Of a DNA stretch of 64,000 nucleotides, positions 48,014-55,409 are shown piece by piece (positions within the stretch are counted from its first letter, which is position 1; every line of letters starts with the position of its first letter). The position numbers were made by a program, and so were the translations under genes. Source of the stretch: Solirubrobacter deserti (lineage in GTDB: Bacteria > Actinomycetota > Thermoleophilia > Solirubrobacterales > Solirubrobacteraceae). The notes below the pieces were generated by a model, which worked only from the letters and a program-made list of their open reading frames with translations, did not search any database and was not told where the DNA came from. Where the stretch lies: NCBI RefSeq assembly GCF_003344625.1, contig NZ_QPKJ02000004.1, positions 620,001 through 684,000 of the forward strand, read 5' to 3'.

Positions 48014-48451
48014 GTGTCGGACGACAAGCGCATGCGGCTGCGTGGGTTGCACCACCTCACCGCCATCAGCAGTGACCTCGAGCGCACCATCGCGTTCTAT
48101 CGCGACACGCTCGGCCTGCCGATCGTGCACGACGCTCCCTCCGACGACGACCCGGAGGCGCGCCACGTCTGGTTCGACGCCGGCGACGGCAGCTACCTGA
48201 CGTTCATGGAGTACGCGAGCCTGCCGCAGGGCGTGGTGGGCATCGGCTCCACGCATCACTTCGCGCTGCGGGTCGAGAGCTCGGAAGAGCAGGAGGCGTG
48301 GCGCGACTATCTGCGCGAACGCGGCGTCGAGTGCACCGACGTGCTCGATCGTGGCTCGTTCCGCTCGATCTACATCCGCGATCCCGACGGCCACGTCGTC
48401 GAGATCGCCACCCGTGGGCCCGGCTTCGGCGCCGGCGGGCCGCCCGCATAG
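48014..48451 (+). CDS. glyoxalase/extradiol dioxygenase superfamily (VOC) protein
   Basis: A 145-residue metalloprotein of the vicinal oxygen chelate fold. The metal-binding pattern is present: His in LRGLHHLTAISSDLERTIAF, His in GIGSTHHFALRV, Glu in IRDPDGHVVEIATRGPGF. The repeat structure of paired beta-alpha-beta-beta-beta modules is clear, and FYRDTLGLP is a family signature. GTG 48014 or ATG 48032 may be the start. The substrate cannot be assigned. Confidence 0.85.
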   Translation: MSDDKRMRLRGLHHLTAISSDLERTIAFYRDTLGLPIVHDAPSDDDPEARHVWFDAGDGSYLTFMEYASLPQGVVGIGSTHHFALRVESSEEQEAWRDYLRERGVECTDVLDRGSFRSIYIRDPDGHVVEIATRGPGFGAGGPPA

Positions 48452-48479
48452 CGGGCGCACTCGCCGACGCCGCTTCCAG

Positions 48480-48818
48480 CTACGCCGCTACAGCGCCGTT
48501 GTAACCCTCGGACAGGCGTTCGGCCAGCTCCTTGCGCTGGCGCTCGGTCATGGACCCGATCGTCTTGGTCTCCAGCATCGAGATCGACATCAGGAACCGG
48601 CGGCAACGCGACCGGCCCCAACGATGCTGGCTCATCAGCAGGTCCGCGATCGTCATGCTCTCGGCCTCCCAGGGGCACTGGAGCACGATCCCCGCCACCG
48701 TCGCCTCACCCTCCGCCACCTGGCGCTTGAGCTCGGCGCGCGCCAGCCGTACGCGGTTCGCCTGTTCCAGCGCCCGCATGTGCTGTGGTGGCGCAGGGGC
48801 TATCGCAGATGTTCCCAT
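48480..48818 (-). CDS. actinobacterial IHF (mIHF)-like DNA-binding protein
   Basis: A 112-residue nucleoid-associated protein similar to the mycobacterial integration host factor. The N-terminal helix RVRLARAELKRQVAEGEATV, then MTIADLLMSQ, then the DNA-binding RWGRSRCRRFL and the end TERQRKELAERL match the mIHF layout. The usual LPGVGKVKA stretch is replaced by QHRWGRSRCRRF, a divergent variant. The ATG at 48818 follows GGGGAGGTTCG, a strong ribosome binding site; earlier in-frame codons lack one. The 258 bp upstream (48819-49076) have no gene and probably hold its promoter; I see no clear motif. Confidence 0.75.
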   Translation of the reverse strand: MGTSAIAPAPPQHMRALEQANRVRLARAELKRQVAEGEATVAGIVLQCPWEAESMTIADLLMSQHRWGRSRCRRFLMSISMLETKTIGSMTERQRKELAERLSEGYNGAVAA

Positions 48819-49076
48819 CGAACCTCCCCGCTTCCTTCCATCAAATCGTTTTACGTGCAGTCGGTCGATCGCGCACGCAGACCAGTCTGCCAACGCCCGA
48901 CAGCGTCGCTCAGACCTCTCTGGCCCCGGCGTGTCCCGACATCGGAGCCCTGCGCTCTCGCGCTCAACCGAGTGAGGAGGCTAGCCCGCCTGCGCCCGAT
49001 CCGGCAACGCTCAACCACCCTCCGGACCCGCAAAGAGCATGCTTTTTTATCGCCATGTAACCGACCGGTGAATCTG

Positions 49077-50324
49077 CTATGCGCCCGGCCCGGGCAGCGG
49101 GCCGTGCTCGGATTCGAATTGCTGCTTGACGTTTCGGAATACGTCGAGCGCCCGATCCAGGACGGCCCGGTCATGGGTGGCCATCACGCTCGTCCGCAGC
49201 AGCGCGCCGCCCGGCTGGACAGCGGGATGGATGGCGACGTTGACGTACACGCCGGCGTCGTAGAGCGCGCGCCAGAGCAGCACGGCCTTCCAGTCGTCCT
49301 CGACCAGCACGGGGACGATCGGCGTGACCGCCGGCTCGCCCCGCACGACCCGGAAGCCCAGCGCGTCAAGGCCGCTTGACAGGTAGTTGCCGTTGTCCAG
49401 CACGCGCTGCAGCAGCTCGGGCCCCTCGTCGGAGCGCAGGATGCGCAGCGCGGCCAGCGCGGCGCCCACGGCGGCCGGCACGTTGGAGGCCGTGAACAGG
49501 AACGCGCGGCTGGAGATGCGCAGGAAGTCGATCACCTCGTGCGAGCCGGCGATGAAGCCGCCGCAGGACGCGAGGGACTTGCTGAACGTGCCCATGCGCA
49601 GGTCCACGTCGGCTTCCACCCCGAGCAGCTCGGACGCGCCCGCCCCGCGCGCGCCGAGCACGCCCGCGCCGTGCGCCTCGTCGACCATCAGCCGCGCGCC
49701 GTAGGCCTTGCACAGCTCGACGATCCGCGGCAGCGGCGCGATGTCGCCCTCCATCGAGAAGACGCCGTCGACCACCACCAGGACGCCGCCGCCGTCGTCC
49801 ACGGCCCGCGCGAGCATCTTCTCCAGCCGGTCCAGGCGGTTGTGCTTGAACGGGCGCAGCTTGGCCTTGGAGATCAGGCAGCCGTCGAGGATCGAGGCGT
49901 GGTCGGCGGAGTCGACGATGACGGTGTCGCCGGGGCTGAGGAGCGTCCCGAGCGTGCCGACGTTGGCCTGGTGGCCCGTGGAGAAGACGATCGCCTCCTC
50001 GGTGCCCATCCACTCCGCGAGCTCGGCCTCGAGCTCCAGGTGCAGGTCGAGCGTGCCGTTGAGCAGGCGGCTGCCCGTCAGGCCGGTGCCGTACTTGTCG
50101 AGCGCGTCGCGGGCGGCCTGCTGCACGCGCGGGTCCGCGGTCAGCCCGAGGTAGTTGTTGGAGCCGAGCATGATCCGCTCGGCGCCCTCCATCTCCACGA
50201 CCGGCCCGGCGGGGCCTTCGAGGCGGCGGAAGTACGGCAGCAGATCGGCTTCGCGTGCGGCGCGCAGCTGCTCGGCGCGCTCGTGTCCTCGGACCTTCGC
50301 GAAGACGTCGATGGCTGTCGGCAT
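49077..50324 (-). CDS. serine palmitoyltransferase-like alpha-oxoamine synthase
   Basis: A 415-residue PLP enzyme that condenses an acyl thioester with an amino acid. PLP contacts are visible: His142 (SADHAS), Asp215 and His218 (MVDEAHGAG), and Lys249 (GTFSKSLAS). The family also includes BioF and Kbl. Features that favour serine palmitoyltransferase are the TGSRLLNGTLDLHLELE block, SSRAFLFTASNVPA after the lysine, and the C-terminal VYVNVAIHPAVQPGGALLRT, which matches the GLYVN...P...P.G..LLR pattern of bacterial SPT. Gene context with an N-acyltransferase and a fatty-acid hydroxylase supports a sphingoid-base role. No biotin genes are nearby. Substrate is inferred. Confidence 0.7.
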   Translation of the reverse strand: MPTAIDVFAKVRGHERAEQLRAAREADLLPYFRRLEGPAGPVVEMEGAERIMLGSNNYLGLTADPRVQQAARDALDKYGTGLTGSRLLNGTLDLHLELEAELAEWMGTEEAIVFSTGHQANVGTLGTLLSPGDTVIVDSADHASILDGCLISKAKLRPFKHNRLDRLEKMLARAVDDGGGVLVVVDGVFSMEGDIAPLPRIVELCKAYGARLMVDEAHGAGVLGARGAGASELLGVEADVDLRMGTFSKSLASCGGFIAGSHEVIDFLRISSRAFLFTASNVPAAVGAALAALRILRSDEGPELLQRVLDNGNYLSSGLDALGFRVVRGEPAVTPIVPVLVEDDWKAVLLWRALYDAGVYVNVAIHPAVQPGGALLRTSVMATHDRAVLDRALDVFRNVKQQFESEHGPLPGPGA

Positions 50325-50342
50325 TGCTAGGGTCCGCCTCCA

Positions 50343-51458
50343 GTGAGCGTGGTCGTCCGTCCGGTCTCGTCCTGGCGAGACCGCCGGGAATTCGTCGAAC
50401 TCCCGTACCGGCTGCACTCTACCTCTGCGGTTTGGGTGCCCCCGCTCCGTCTCGAGCGCCACCTGTTCCTGATGCGCTCGCAGAACCCGCTGTTCTCGCA
50501 CGGCGACGCCCAGCTGTTCCTCGCCTGGCGCGACGGCCGCGTGGTGGGCCGGATCAGCGCGCAGTACGACGAGCACTACGACGAGCCCGGGACCGGCATG
50601 TTCGGCTTCCTCGAGCTCGAGGACGCGCCGGACATCGTGCCCGGGTTGCTGGAGGCGGCCGCGTCGTGGCTGCGCGCGCAGGGGCGCTCGCGGATGGTCG
50701 GGCCGATGGACTTCACGATGAACGACGAGGTCGGCGTGATGCTCGAGGGCTTCGAGCGGATGCCGTTCGTGCGCCAGCCGTGGCACCCGCCGTACTACGC
50801 GGCGCGCTGCGAGGAGGCCGGGCTCGAGAAGGCCGTCGACCTGCTCATGTACGAGCTGGTGATCTCGGACCGGTCGAAGATCCTGCCGGTCGTCTTCAAG
50901 CTGGCCGAGCGGGTGCAGCCGCGGCACGGCATCACGATCCGGCGCATGTCACGGCGCTCGCTGCGGCGGGACCTGGACCGCTTCGCCGAGGTCTACAACG
51001 AGGCCTGGAGCGAGAACTGGGGCTTCGTGCCGTATGGCAAGCGCGACCTGGACGTGTACGCACAGGAGATGCAGCTCGTCTTCGACCGCAACTGGTACAT
51101 GGTCGCCGAGACGGAGTCGGGAGAGACCGCCGCGGTCGCGATCACGGTTCCCGACATCAACCAGGTGCTGGTGAAGATGCAGGGGCGGGTGTTGCCGTTC
51201 GGCTGGCTGCACTACCTGCGCAAGAAGTGGATCATCGACCGGGTTCGAGTCGGGTTCCTCGGCGTCAAGCACGCCTACCAGCACACGGGCGTGGCGGCGG
51301 CGCTGTACGTCGAGCACTTCGACACCGCCTCGCGCACGCCGCAGAAGTGGGGCGAGATGGGCTGGATCCTGGAGTCCAACAAGAACATGAACCGCGCCAT
51401 GGAGGCGATGGGCGGCCGCGTCGTGCGGCGTTTTCGGGTCTACGAACGGGTTTTGTAA
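50343..51458 (+). CDS. GNAT-fold N-acyltransferase, YghO/bacterial ceramide-synthase-like
   Basis: A 371-residue protein of the group annotated as YghO-like or GNAT N-acyltransferases. It has the recurrent N-terminal block RREFVELPYRLHSTSAVWVP, the FLAWRDGRVVGRISAQYD strand pair, and the C-terminal part NEAWSENWGFVPYG, VPDINQVLVKMQGRVLPFGW and MGWILESNKNMNRAMEAMGG, which carries the acyl-CoA-binding GNAT core. The Caulobacter ceramide synthase bCerS belongs to the GNAT superfamily and, as I recall, resembles this group. GTG at 50343 is 18 bases from the divergent SPT-like start. N-acylation of a sphingoid base is a plausible but unproven role. Confidence 0.65.
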   Translation: MSVVVRPVSSWRDRREFVELPYRLHSTSAVWVPPLRLERHLFLMRSQNPLFSHGDAQLFLAWRDGRVVGRISAQYDEHYDEPGTGMFGFLELEDAPDIVPGLLEAAASWLRAQGRSRMVGPMDFTMNDEVGVMLEGFERMPFVRQPWHPPYYAARCEEAGLEKAVDLLMYELVISDRSKILPVVFKLAERVQPRHGITIRRMSRRSLRRDLDRFAEVYNEAWSENWGFVPYGKRDLDVYAQEMQLVFDRNWYMVAETESGETAAVAITVPDINQVLVKMQGRVLPFGWLHYLRKKWIIDRVRVGFLGVKHAYQHTGVAAALYVEHFDTASRTPQKWGEMGWILESNKNMNRAMEAMGGRVVRRFRVYERVL

Positions 51459-51467
51459 GGTTTCTGC

Positions 51468-52082
51468 ATGGACCGTACGGACTTCCTGAAGGCGTCCCCG
51501 CCGATGTTCAAGTCGGGTCTGCTGGACAAGTTCACCCGGGTTCATCACTTCGTGCCGGTCGTGATCTTCGCGCCCGCGATCGCGGTGCTGTTCGCGTTCG
51601 GCGTGGACCGGATGGGCGTGTTCGAGGCGTTCGCGTGGGCGGTTGGCGGCTACTTCTTCTGGACGCTCGCCGAGTACTGGATTCACCGCGTGATCTTCCA
51701 CTTCGAGCCCGAGGAGGGCATCGGCGCGCGGCTGCACTGGATGGTCCACGGCGTCCACCACGACCATCCGAACGACCCGCTCCGGCTCGTGATGCCGCCC
51801 GGCGCCTCCGTGCCGCTGGCGCTGATCTTCTACGCGCTGTTCTGGCTCGTGCTGGGCGCGGACCGCGCGTTCGCCTTCGGGGCCGGCTTCCTGGGCGGTT
51901 ATCTCGCTTACGACATGATCCACTACGCCTTGCACCACCACACCCCGCGCACCCGGCTGGGAAAGTGGCTGCGAGAGCTGCACATGCGCCACCACTTCCA
52001 GGACGACGAGCGCGGCTTCGGCATCAGCGCCCCGTACTGGGATCGCGTGTTCGGCACCATGCACGTCCGCCGCGGGCGGTAG
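51468..52082 (+). CDS. fatty acid hydroxylase superfamily protein (FA2H/Scs7-like)
   Basis: A 204-residue membrane di-iron hydroxylase. The histidine clusters are complete: His73 and His78 (HRVIFHF), His90/94/97/98/100 (HWMVHGVHHDH), His152/156-158 and His172/175/176 (HMRHHF). Four hydrophobic segments surround them. The order and the wording HWMVHGVHHDHPNDPLRLVMPP are close to yeast Scs7 and human FA2H, the 2-hydroxylases of sphingolipid N-acyl chains. The ATG at 51468 is nine bases after the N-acyltransferase stop, so both are likely co-transcribed. Confidence 0.85.
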   Translation: MDRTDFLKASPPMFKSGLLDKFTRVHHFVPVVIFAPAIAVLFAFGVDRMGVFEAFAWAVGGYFFWTLAEYWIHRVIFHFEPEEGIGARLHWMVHGVHHDHPNDPLRLVMPPGASVPLALIFYALFWLVLGADRAFAFGAGFLGGYLAYDMIHYALHHHTPRTRLGKWLRELHMRHHFQDDERGFGISAPYWDRVFGTMHVRRGR

Positions 52083-52094
52083 TGTCTGTGCTTC

Positions 52095-52391
52095 GTGGTT
52101 GACGAAGACGGAGAAGTCACGGAGGGCGAGGTCGTCGACGGCCTGCCCGTCGTCACCGAGCGCGCCGACGTGCTCGAAGAGTCACCGGCCGGCGGCGCGC
52201 TGTCGGTCCCGGGCGTCCAGGCCGCGGCCCTCGCCGCCACCGGCTTCGTCGCCGGCGCCTGCACCGTCGCGGTCGTCAAGCGCCACCGCACCAAGAAGGC
52301 CGCCAAGAAGCGCAAGAAGGCCGGCCCCCTGGGCGAGATCGTCGGCTCGAACTCGTTCTTGATCGACGTCCACCTGCTCAAGCGCAGCTAG
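52095..52391 (+). CDS. small membrane protein with Lys-rich segment
   Basis: A 98-residue protein that I do not recognise. An acidic N-terminal third is followed by one hydrophobic segment (VQAAALAATGFVAGACTVAVV, about 42-62) and then KRHRTKKAAKKRKKAG, a polybasic stretch that would sit on the cytoplasmic face. The end (IVGSNSFLIDVHLLKRS) is neutral. The GTG at 52095 is 12 bases after the hydroxylase stop, so it may belong to the same operon. The 21-bp repeat region follows. Confidence 0.6.
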   Translation: MVDEDGEVTEGEVVDGLPVVTERADVLEESPAGGALSVPGVQAAALAATGFVAGACTVAVVKRHRTKKAAKKRKKAGPLGEIVGSNSFLIDVHLLKRS

Positions 52392-52413
52392 CCATGCGCC
52401 GCGGCCGGTCGCC

Positions 52414-52725
52414 GTGGACGCGCGTGGAGAGCCGTCGCGGCGGCGCGGCGAGCCCGTGCGGCGGCGCGGTGAGCCCGTGCGGCGGCGCGGTGAGCCCGTG
52501 CGGCGGCGCGGTGAGCCCGTGCGGCGGCGCGGTGAGCCCGTGCGGCGGCGCGGTGAGCCCGTGCGGCGGCGCGGTGAGCCCGTGCGGCGGCGCGGTGAGC
52601 CCGTGCGGCGGCGCGGCGAGCCCGTGCGGAGCGGGCGCGCGCCGAGGGCGGCGCTGACGTGTTCGCGCCGGCGGGCGCCCATCACGGGCGTGACCCGGGA
52701 CGGCGGCTCGCGCCGCGCCGCGTGA
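52414..52725 (+). CDS. possible Arg/Gly/Glu/Pro repeat ORF across the tandem repeat
   Basis: An open frame of 103 codons beginning at GTG 52414. Residues 11-75 are repeats of GEPVRRR read from the 21-bp tandem repeat. Its TGA overlaps the GTG of the glycosylase gene as GTGA, the overlap type of this genome. A second frame from ATG 52394 reads the same bases as SPCGGAV repeats and stops at 52657. Because the unit is 21 bp, every frame stays open, so openness is not evidence for coding. No ribosome binding site is clear. This may be non-coding. Confidence 0.2.
   Translation: MDARGEPSRRRGEPVRRRGEPVRRRGEPVRRRGEPVRRRGEPVRRRGEPVRRRGEPVRRRGEPVRRRGEPVRSGRAPRAALTCSRRRAPITGVTRDGGSRRAA
52448..52636. 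repeat. nine-copy 21-bp tandem repeat
   Basis: About nine head-to-tail copies of a 21-bp unit that begins GTGAGCCCGTG and ends with a GC-only tract. Seven are identical; the first and last begin GCGAGC, and the last is altered at its end. The near-perfect identity suggests recent expansion or ongoing homogenisation. The 330-bp stretch 52392-52721 holds nothing else that I can name. Confidence 0.9.
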
Positions 52726-53678
52726 CGGCCGCTCCCGCGGCCCTGCCGGTGCTCGTGCGCGAGATGGTCGAGCCGCGCTGGCCGGCGTTCCGGCTCGCGC
52801 CGCCGACACTGGACGGGCTCACGCGCCGGCACGGCAACGGGCTCGTGCGGCTGCTGCACGTGGACGGCGCGCCGGTCGTCGTGGCCGTCTCCGGCACCGT
52901 GTTCGCGGCGCGCGCCGCCACCGAGGAGGCCGCGCGGGAGGGGATCGCGCGGATGCGCTTCGCCACCGGCATCGACGACGACCTCGCCGGCTTCCACGCG
53001 CGGTTCCGCGACGACCCGCTGCTCGGCCGCGCGATCCGCGCCCGCCCGTGGCTGCGTGTGCGCCGCAACCCGACCCCGTTCGAGGCGCTCGCCTGGGCGA
53101 TCACCGAGCAGCTGATCGAGCTCGTGCGCGCGAAGGCGATCCAGCGCCGCCTGATCGCCGCGCACGGCCCGCGCCACGGCGCGTTGCGGGACGCGCCGGA
53201 CGCCGCGACCGTGGCCGCGCTCGCGCCCGCCGAGATCGACGCCTGCGGCCTGGCGCCGAAACGCACGATGGCACTGCGCCGCGCCGCCCGCGAGGTGGCG
53301 GCGGGACGGGCCGCGCTCGTGCGGGCTGGGTTTTCGACCGCCACGGTGGAAAACCCGTCCCACGGGCGCGACTTCGCCCGGTTACTCGCGATCCCCGAGA
53401 TCGGGACGTGGACGATCGAGATGCTCGCGCTGTACGGGCTCGGGCGGCTGGACGTGGTGCCCGCCGGCGACCTGGGCTACCTGAAGCTGGTCGGGCGACT
53501 CGCGACGGGCAACCCGCGCGCCGTCGCCGATGAGGACGAGGTGCGCGGGTTCTTCGCGCCCTATGCGCCGTACGCGGGGATGGCGGCGCTCTACCTCAGC
53601 CGCGCGATCCCTGCCCAAGCCCCTCGCCCGGCAGGAACTCGTTGGTCACCGGGCTCGCCTCGGAGGGCGGCCGCGTGA
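52722..53678 (+). CDS. AlkA-type DNA-3-methyladenine glycosylase II
   Basis: A 318-residue base-excision-repair glycosylase of the HhH-GPD superfamily. It shows NPTPFEALAWAITEQLI, the hairpin-helix IPEIGTWTIEMLALYGLG and the catalytic aspartate in VPAGDLGYLK, followed by YAPYAGMAALYL. The N-terminal AlkA_N domain is short. The GTG at 52722 is chosen; the upstream frame reads through non-homologous sequence. The last 27 codons overlap the 3' end of the convergent thiamine-transport gene by 83 bases and have no family resemblance, so the natural C-terminus here is unusual. Confidence 0.8.
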   Translation: MTAAPAALPVLVREMVEPRWPAFRLAPPTLDGLTRRHGNGLVRLLHVDGAPVVVAVSGTVFAARAATEEAAREGIARMRFATGIDDDLAGFHARFRDDPLLGRAIRARPWLRVRRNPTPFEALAWAITEQLIELVRAKAIQRRLIAAHGPRHGALRDAPDAATVAALAPAEIDACGLAPKRTMALRRAAREVAAGRAALVRAGFSTATVENPSHGRDFARLLAIPEIGTWTIEMLALYGLGRLDVVPAGDLGYLKLVGRLATGNPRAVADEDEVRGFFAPYAPYAGMAALYLSRAIPAQAPRPAGTRWSPGSPRRAAA

Positions 53679-54672
53679 GCAGGTTCTCCGCGCGCATCCA
53701 GCGCTCGTAGGCGGCCCACTCGACCGGCTCCTGCCAGCCCCACGGCAGATCCCCGGTGCGCTGGGGCGCCAGGGACGGCGCGGCGCGGTCCTCGCGCGCC
53801 GGGACCGTCGGGAAGAACACGGGCAGCGTGGCCTTGATCTGCGCTTCGAGCAGCTCGGGCTCCAGGCCCTTGTCGGCCTTCACCAGCGCGTCCACGCCCG
53901 CCTGCGGGGTCTTGCGCAGCAGGCGATGGCCCGCGGCGGTCGTCGACAAGAAGCGCCGCAGTCGCGAGGCGCCCGCCGCGTCCAGGTCCTGCCGGCGGGC
54001 GACGAAGATCAGCTCGTTGTAGGTCGGCACGCCGATCTCCTCCATGCGCAGGATCACCGGCTTCTGGTCGCGGCGCTGCAGGTCGACGCCCTCGACGTTC
54101 CAGAACGAGCCCAGTGACGCGTCGGCGCGCTTGGAGAGCATCGCCTGCGTGAGGTTGAAGCCGACGTTGATCGTCTGGACCGCGTTCGCCTCCACGCCCG
54201 CCGCCTTCAGGATCGTCTTCAGGTAGGCGTCCTGGTAGGGGATGCCGGCCGTCGCAACGCGCTTGCCCGACAGGTCCTTGGGCGTCCGCACGCCGCCGCT
54301 CGGCAGCGCCATCAGCGAAGTGAGCGGCTTCTGGACGAGCGCGCCGACCGACACGATGTTCTCCTCGCCCTGGTCGCGCGCGAGCAGCAGCTCGGGCTGG
54401 TAGGAGATCGCGACGTCCGCGCGCCCCGCGGCGAGCAGCCGCAGCGGCGCGGCCGGGTCCGGCGGCGGCTGCAGCTTGACGTCCAGCCCGGCCTGCTCGT
54501 AGAGCCCGGCCTCCAGCGCCGCGTACAGCCCGGCGTGGTCGGCGTTGGGCACGTAGTCGAGCATCACCGTGAAGGGCTCGAGCGGTGGGGCCTCGTTCCC
54601 CGTCGGCTCGGACTTCTCGCCGCACCCCGCGAGCACCCCCGCGACCACCGCGAGCAACAACAAACGCTTCAT
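53596..54672 (-). CDS. thiY: ABC transporter substrate-binding lipoprotein, thiamine precursor type (NMT1/THI5-like)
   Basis: A 358-residue solute-binding protein. The signal MKRLLLLAVVAGVLAGCGEK has a lipobox (LAGC, Cys17). The mature part is an NMT1/THI5-like fold: TVMLDYVPNADHAGLYAALE, the DVAISYQPE hinge, GVRTPKDLSGKRVATAGIPY, and NELIFVARR. This family binds formylamino-pyrimidine or HMP for thiamine synthesis; the TPP riboswitch before the operon supports that. The ATG at 54672 overlaps the permease stop. The C-terminus overlaps the convergent glycosylase gene. Confidence 0.88.
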   Translation of the reverse strand: MKRLLLLAVVAGVLAGCGEKSEPTGNEAPPLEPFTVMLDYVPNADHAGLYAALEAGLYEQAGLDVKLQPPPDPAAPLRLLAAGRADVAISYQPELLLARDQGEENIVSVGALVQKPLTSLMALPSGGVRTPKDLSGKRVATAGIPYQDAYLKTILKAAGVEANAVQTINVGFNLTQAMLSKRADASLGSFWNVEGVDLQRRDQKPVILRMEEIGVPTYNELIFVARRQDLDAAGASRLRRFLSTTAAGHRLLRKTPQAGVDALVKADKGLEPELLEAQIKATLPVFFPTVPAREDRAAPSLAPQRTGDLPWGWQEPVEWAAYERWMRAENLLTRPPSEASPVTNEFLPGEGLGQGSRG

Positions 54673-55409
54673 GAGACCGTCCTTGGCGACCAGGAGACAA
54701 CCCGCCGCTCCAGCGCGCTGAACAGCGCGTACAGGACGACGGCTTCGAAGATGAGCAGCGCGGTGGCGGCGAACGCCCGCGCGCTTTCCAGCTGTGCGTT
54801 GGCGGTGACGACGAGGTGGCCGAGCCCGGAGGTCGAGCCGGCCCACTCCGCCAGCACCGCGCCGATCACCGCGACCGCGGCGGCGATCTTCAAGCCCGTG
54901 AACCCGGACGGCAGCGCGGACGGCGCCTCCAACAAGCGCAGCCGCTGCCAGCGCGAGGCGTGCAGCGACGCGAGCACGCGGCGCGCGTCCGGGTCGGTGT
55001 CGCGCAACCCGTCGGCCACGTTGACCACGATCGGGAAAAAGCACACGAGCGCGACGATCAGGATCTTCGGCGCCAGCCCGAACCCGAGCAGCAGCACCAC
55101 CAGCGGCGCGAGCACGGGGATCGGCACGGCCTGCGAGCCGACCACGAGCGGGCGCAGCGCGTCCTCGACCGCGGGCACGAGGTGCATCGCGACCGCGAGC
55201 GCGACCCCGACCACCAGCGCGGCGGCGAGCCCGAGCACCACCTCGTAGCTCGTCACGGCCAGGTCGGGCCCGAGAATCGATCGGTCCTCCCACAGTGTGC
55301 GGGCGACATCACTCGGCGCGGGCAGCAGCAGCTCGTTCACGACGCCCGCGCGCACGATCAGCTCCCACGCGCCGCACAGCAGCGCGAGCACGATCAGCGG
55401 CGCGATCAC
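54669..55409 (-). CDS. thiX: ABC transporter permease, thiamine precursor type
   Basis: A 246-residue BPD-type permease with about six membrane helices. The EAA-like loop LHASRWQRLRLLEAPSALPS and VVGSQAVPIPVLAPLVVLLL are typical of the SsuC/TauC/ThiX group. The GTG at 55409 overlaps the ATPase stop by four bases, and the ATG of the binding-protein gene overlaps its own stop, so the three genes are translationally linked. It forms the channel for the pyrimidine precursor of thiamine. Confidence 0.88.
   Translation of the reverse strand: MIAPLIVLALLCGAWELIVRAGVVNELLLPAPSDVARTLWEDRSILGPDLAVTSYEVVLGLAAALVVGVALAVAMHLVPAVEDALRPLVVGSQAVPIPVLAPLVVLLLGFGLAPKILIVALVCFFPIVVNVADGLRDTDPDARRVLASLHASRWQRLRLLEAPSALPSGFTGLKIAAAVAVIGAVLAEWAGSTSGLGHLVVTANAQLESARAFAATALLIFEAVVLYALFSALERRVVSWSPRTVS

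Noticed and set aside
49077..50324. Calling the PLP enzyme biotin synthesis BioF or threonine pathway Kbl
   Set aside because: No bio or tdh genes are adjacent and the C-terminal pattern fits serine palmitoyltransferase better, although sequence trees are needed to settle it.
52448..52636. Tandem repeat as a CRISPR array
   Set aside because: Units are directly contiguous with no spacers, and no cas genes are present.
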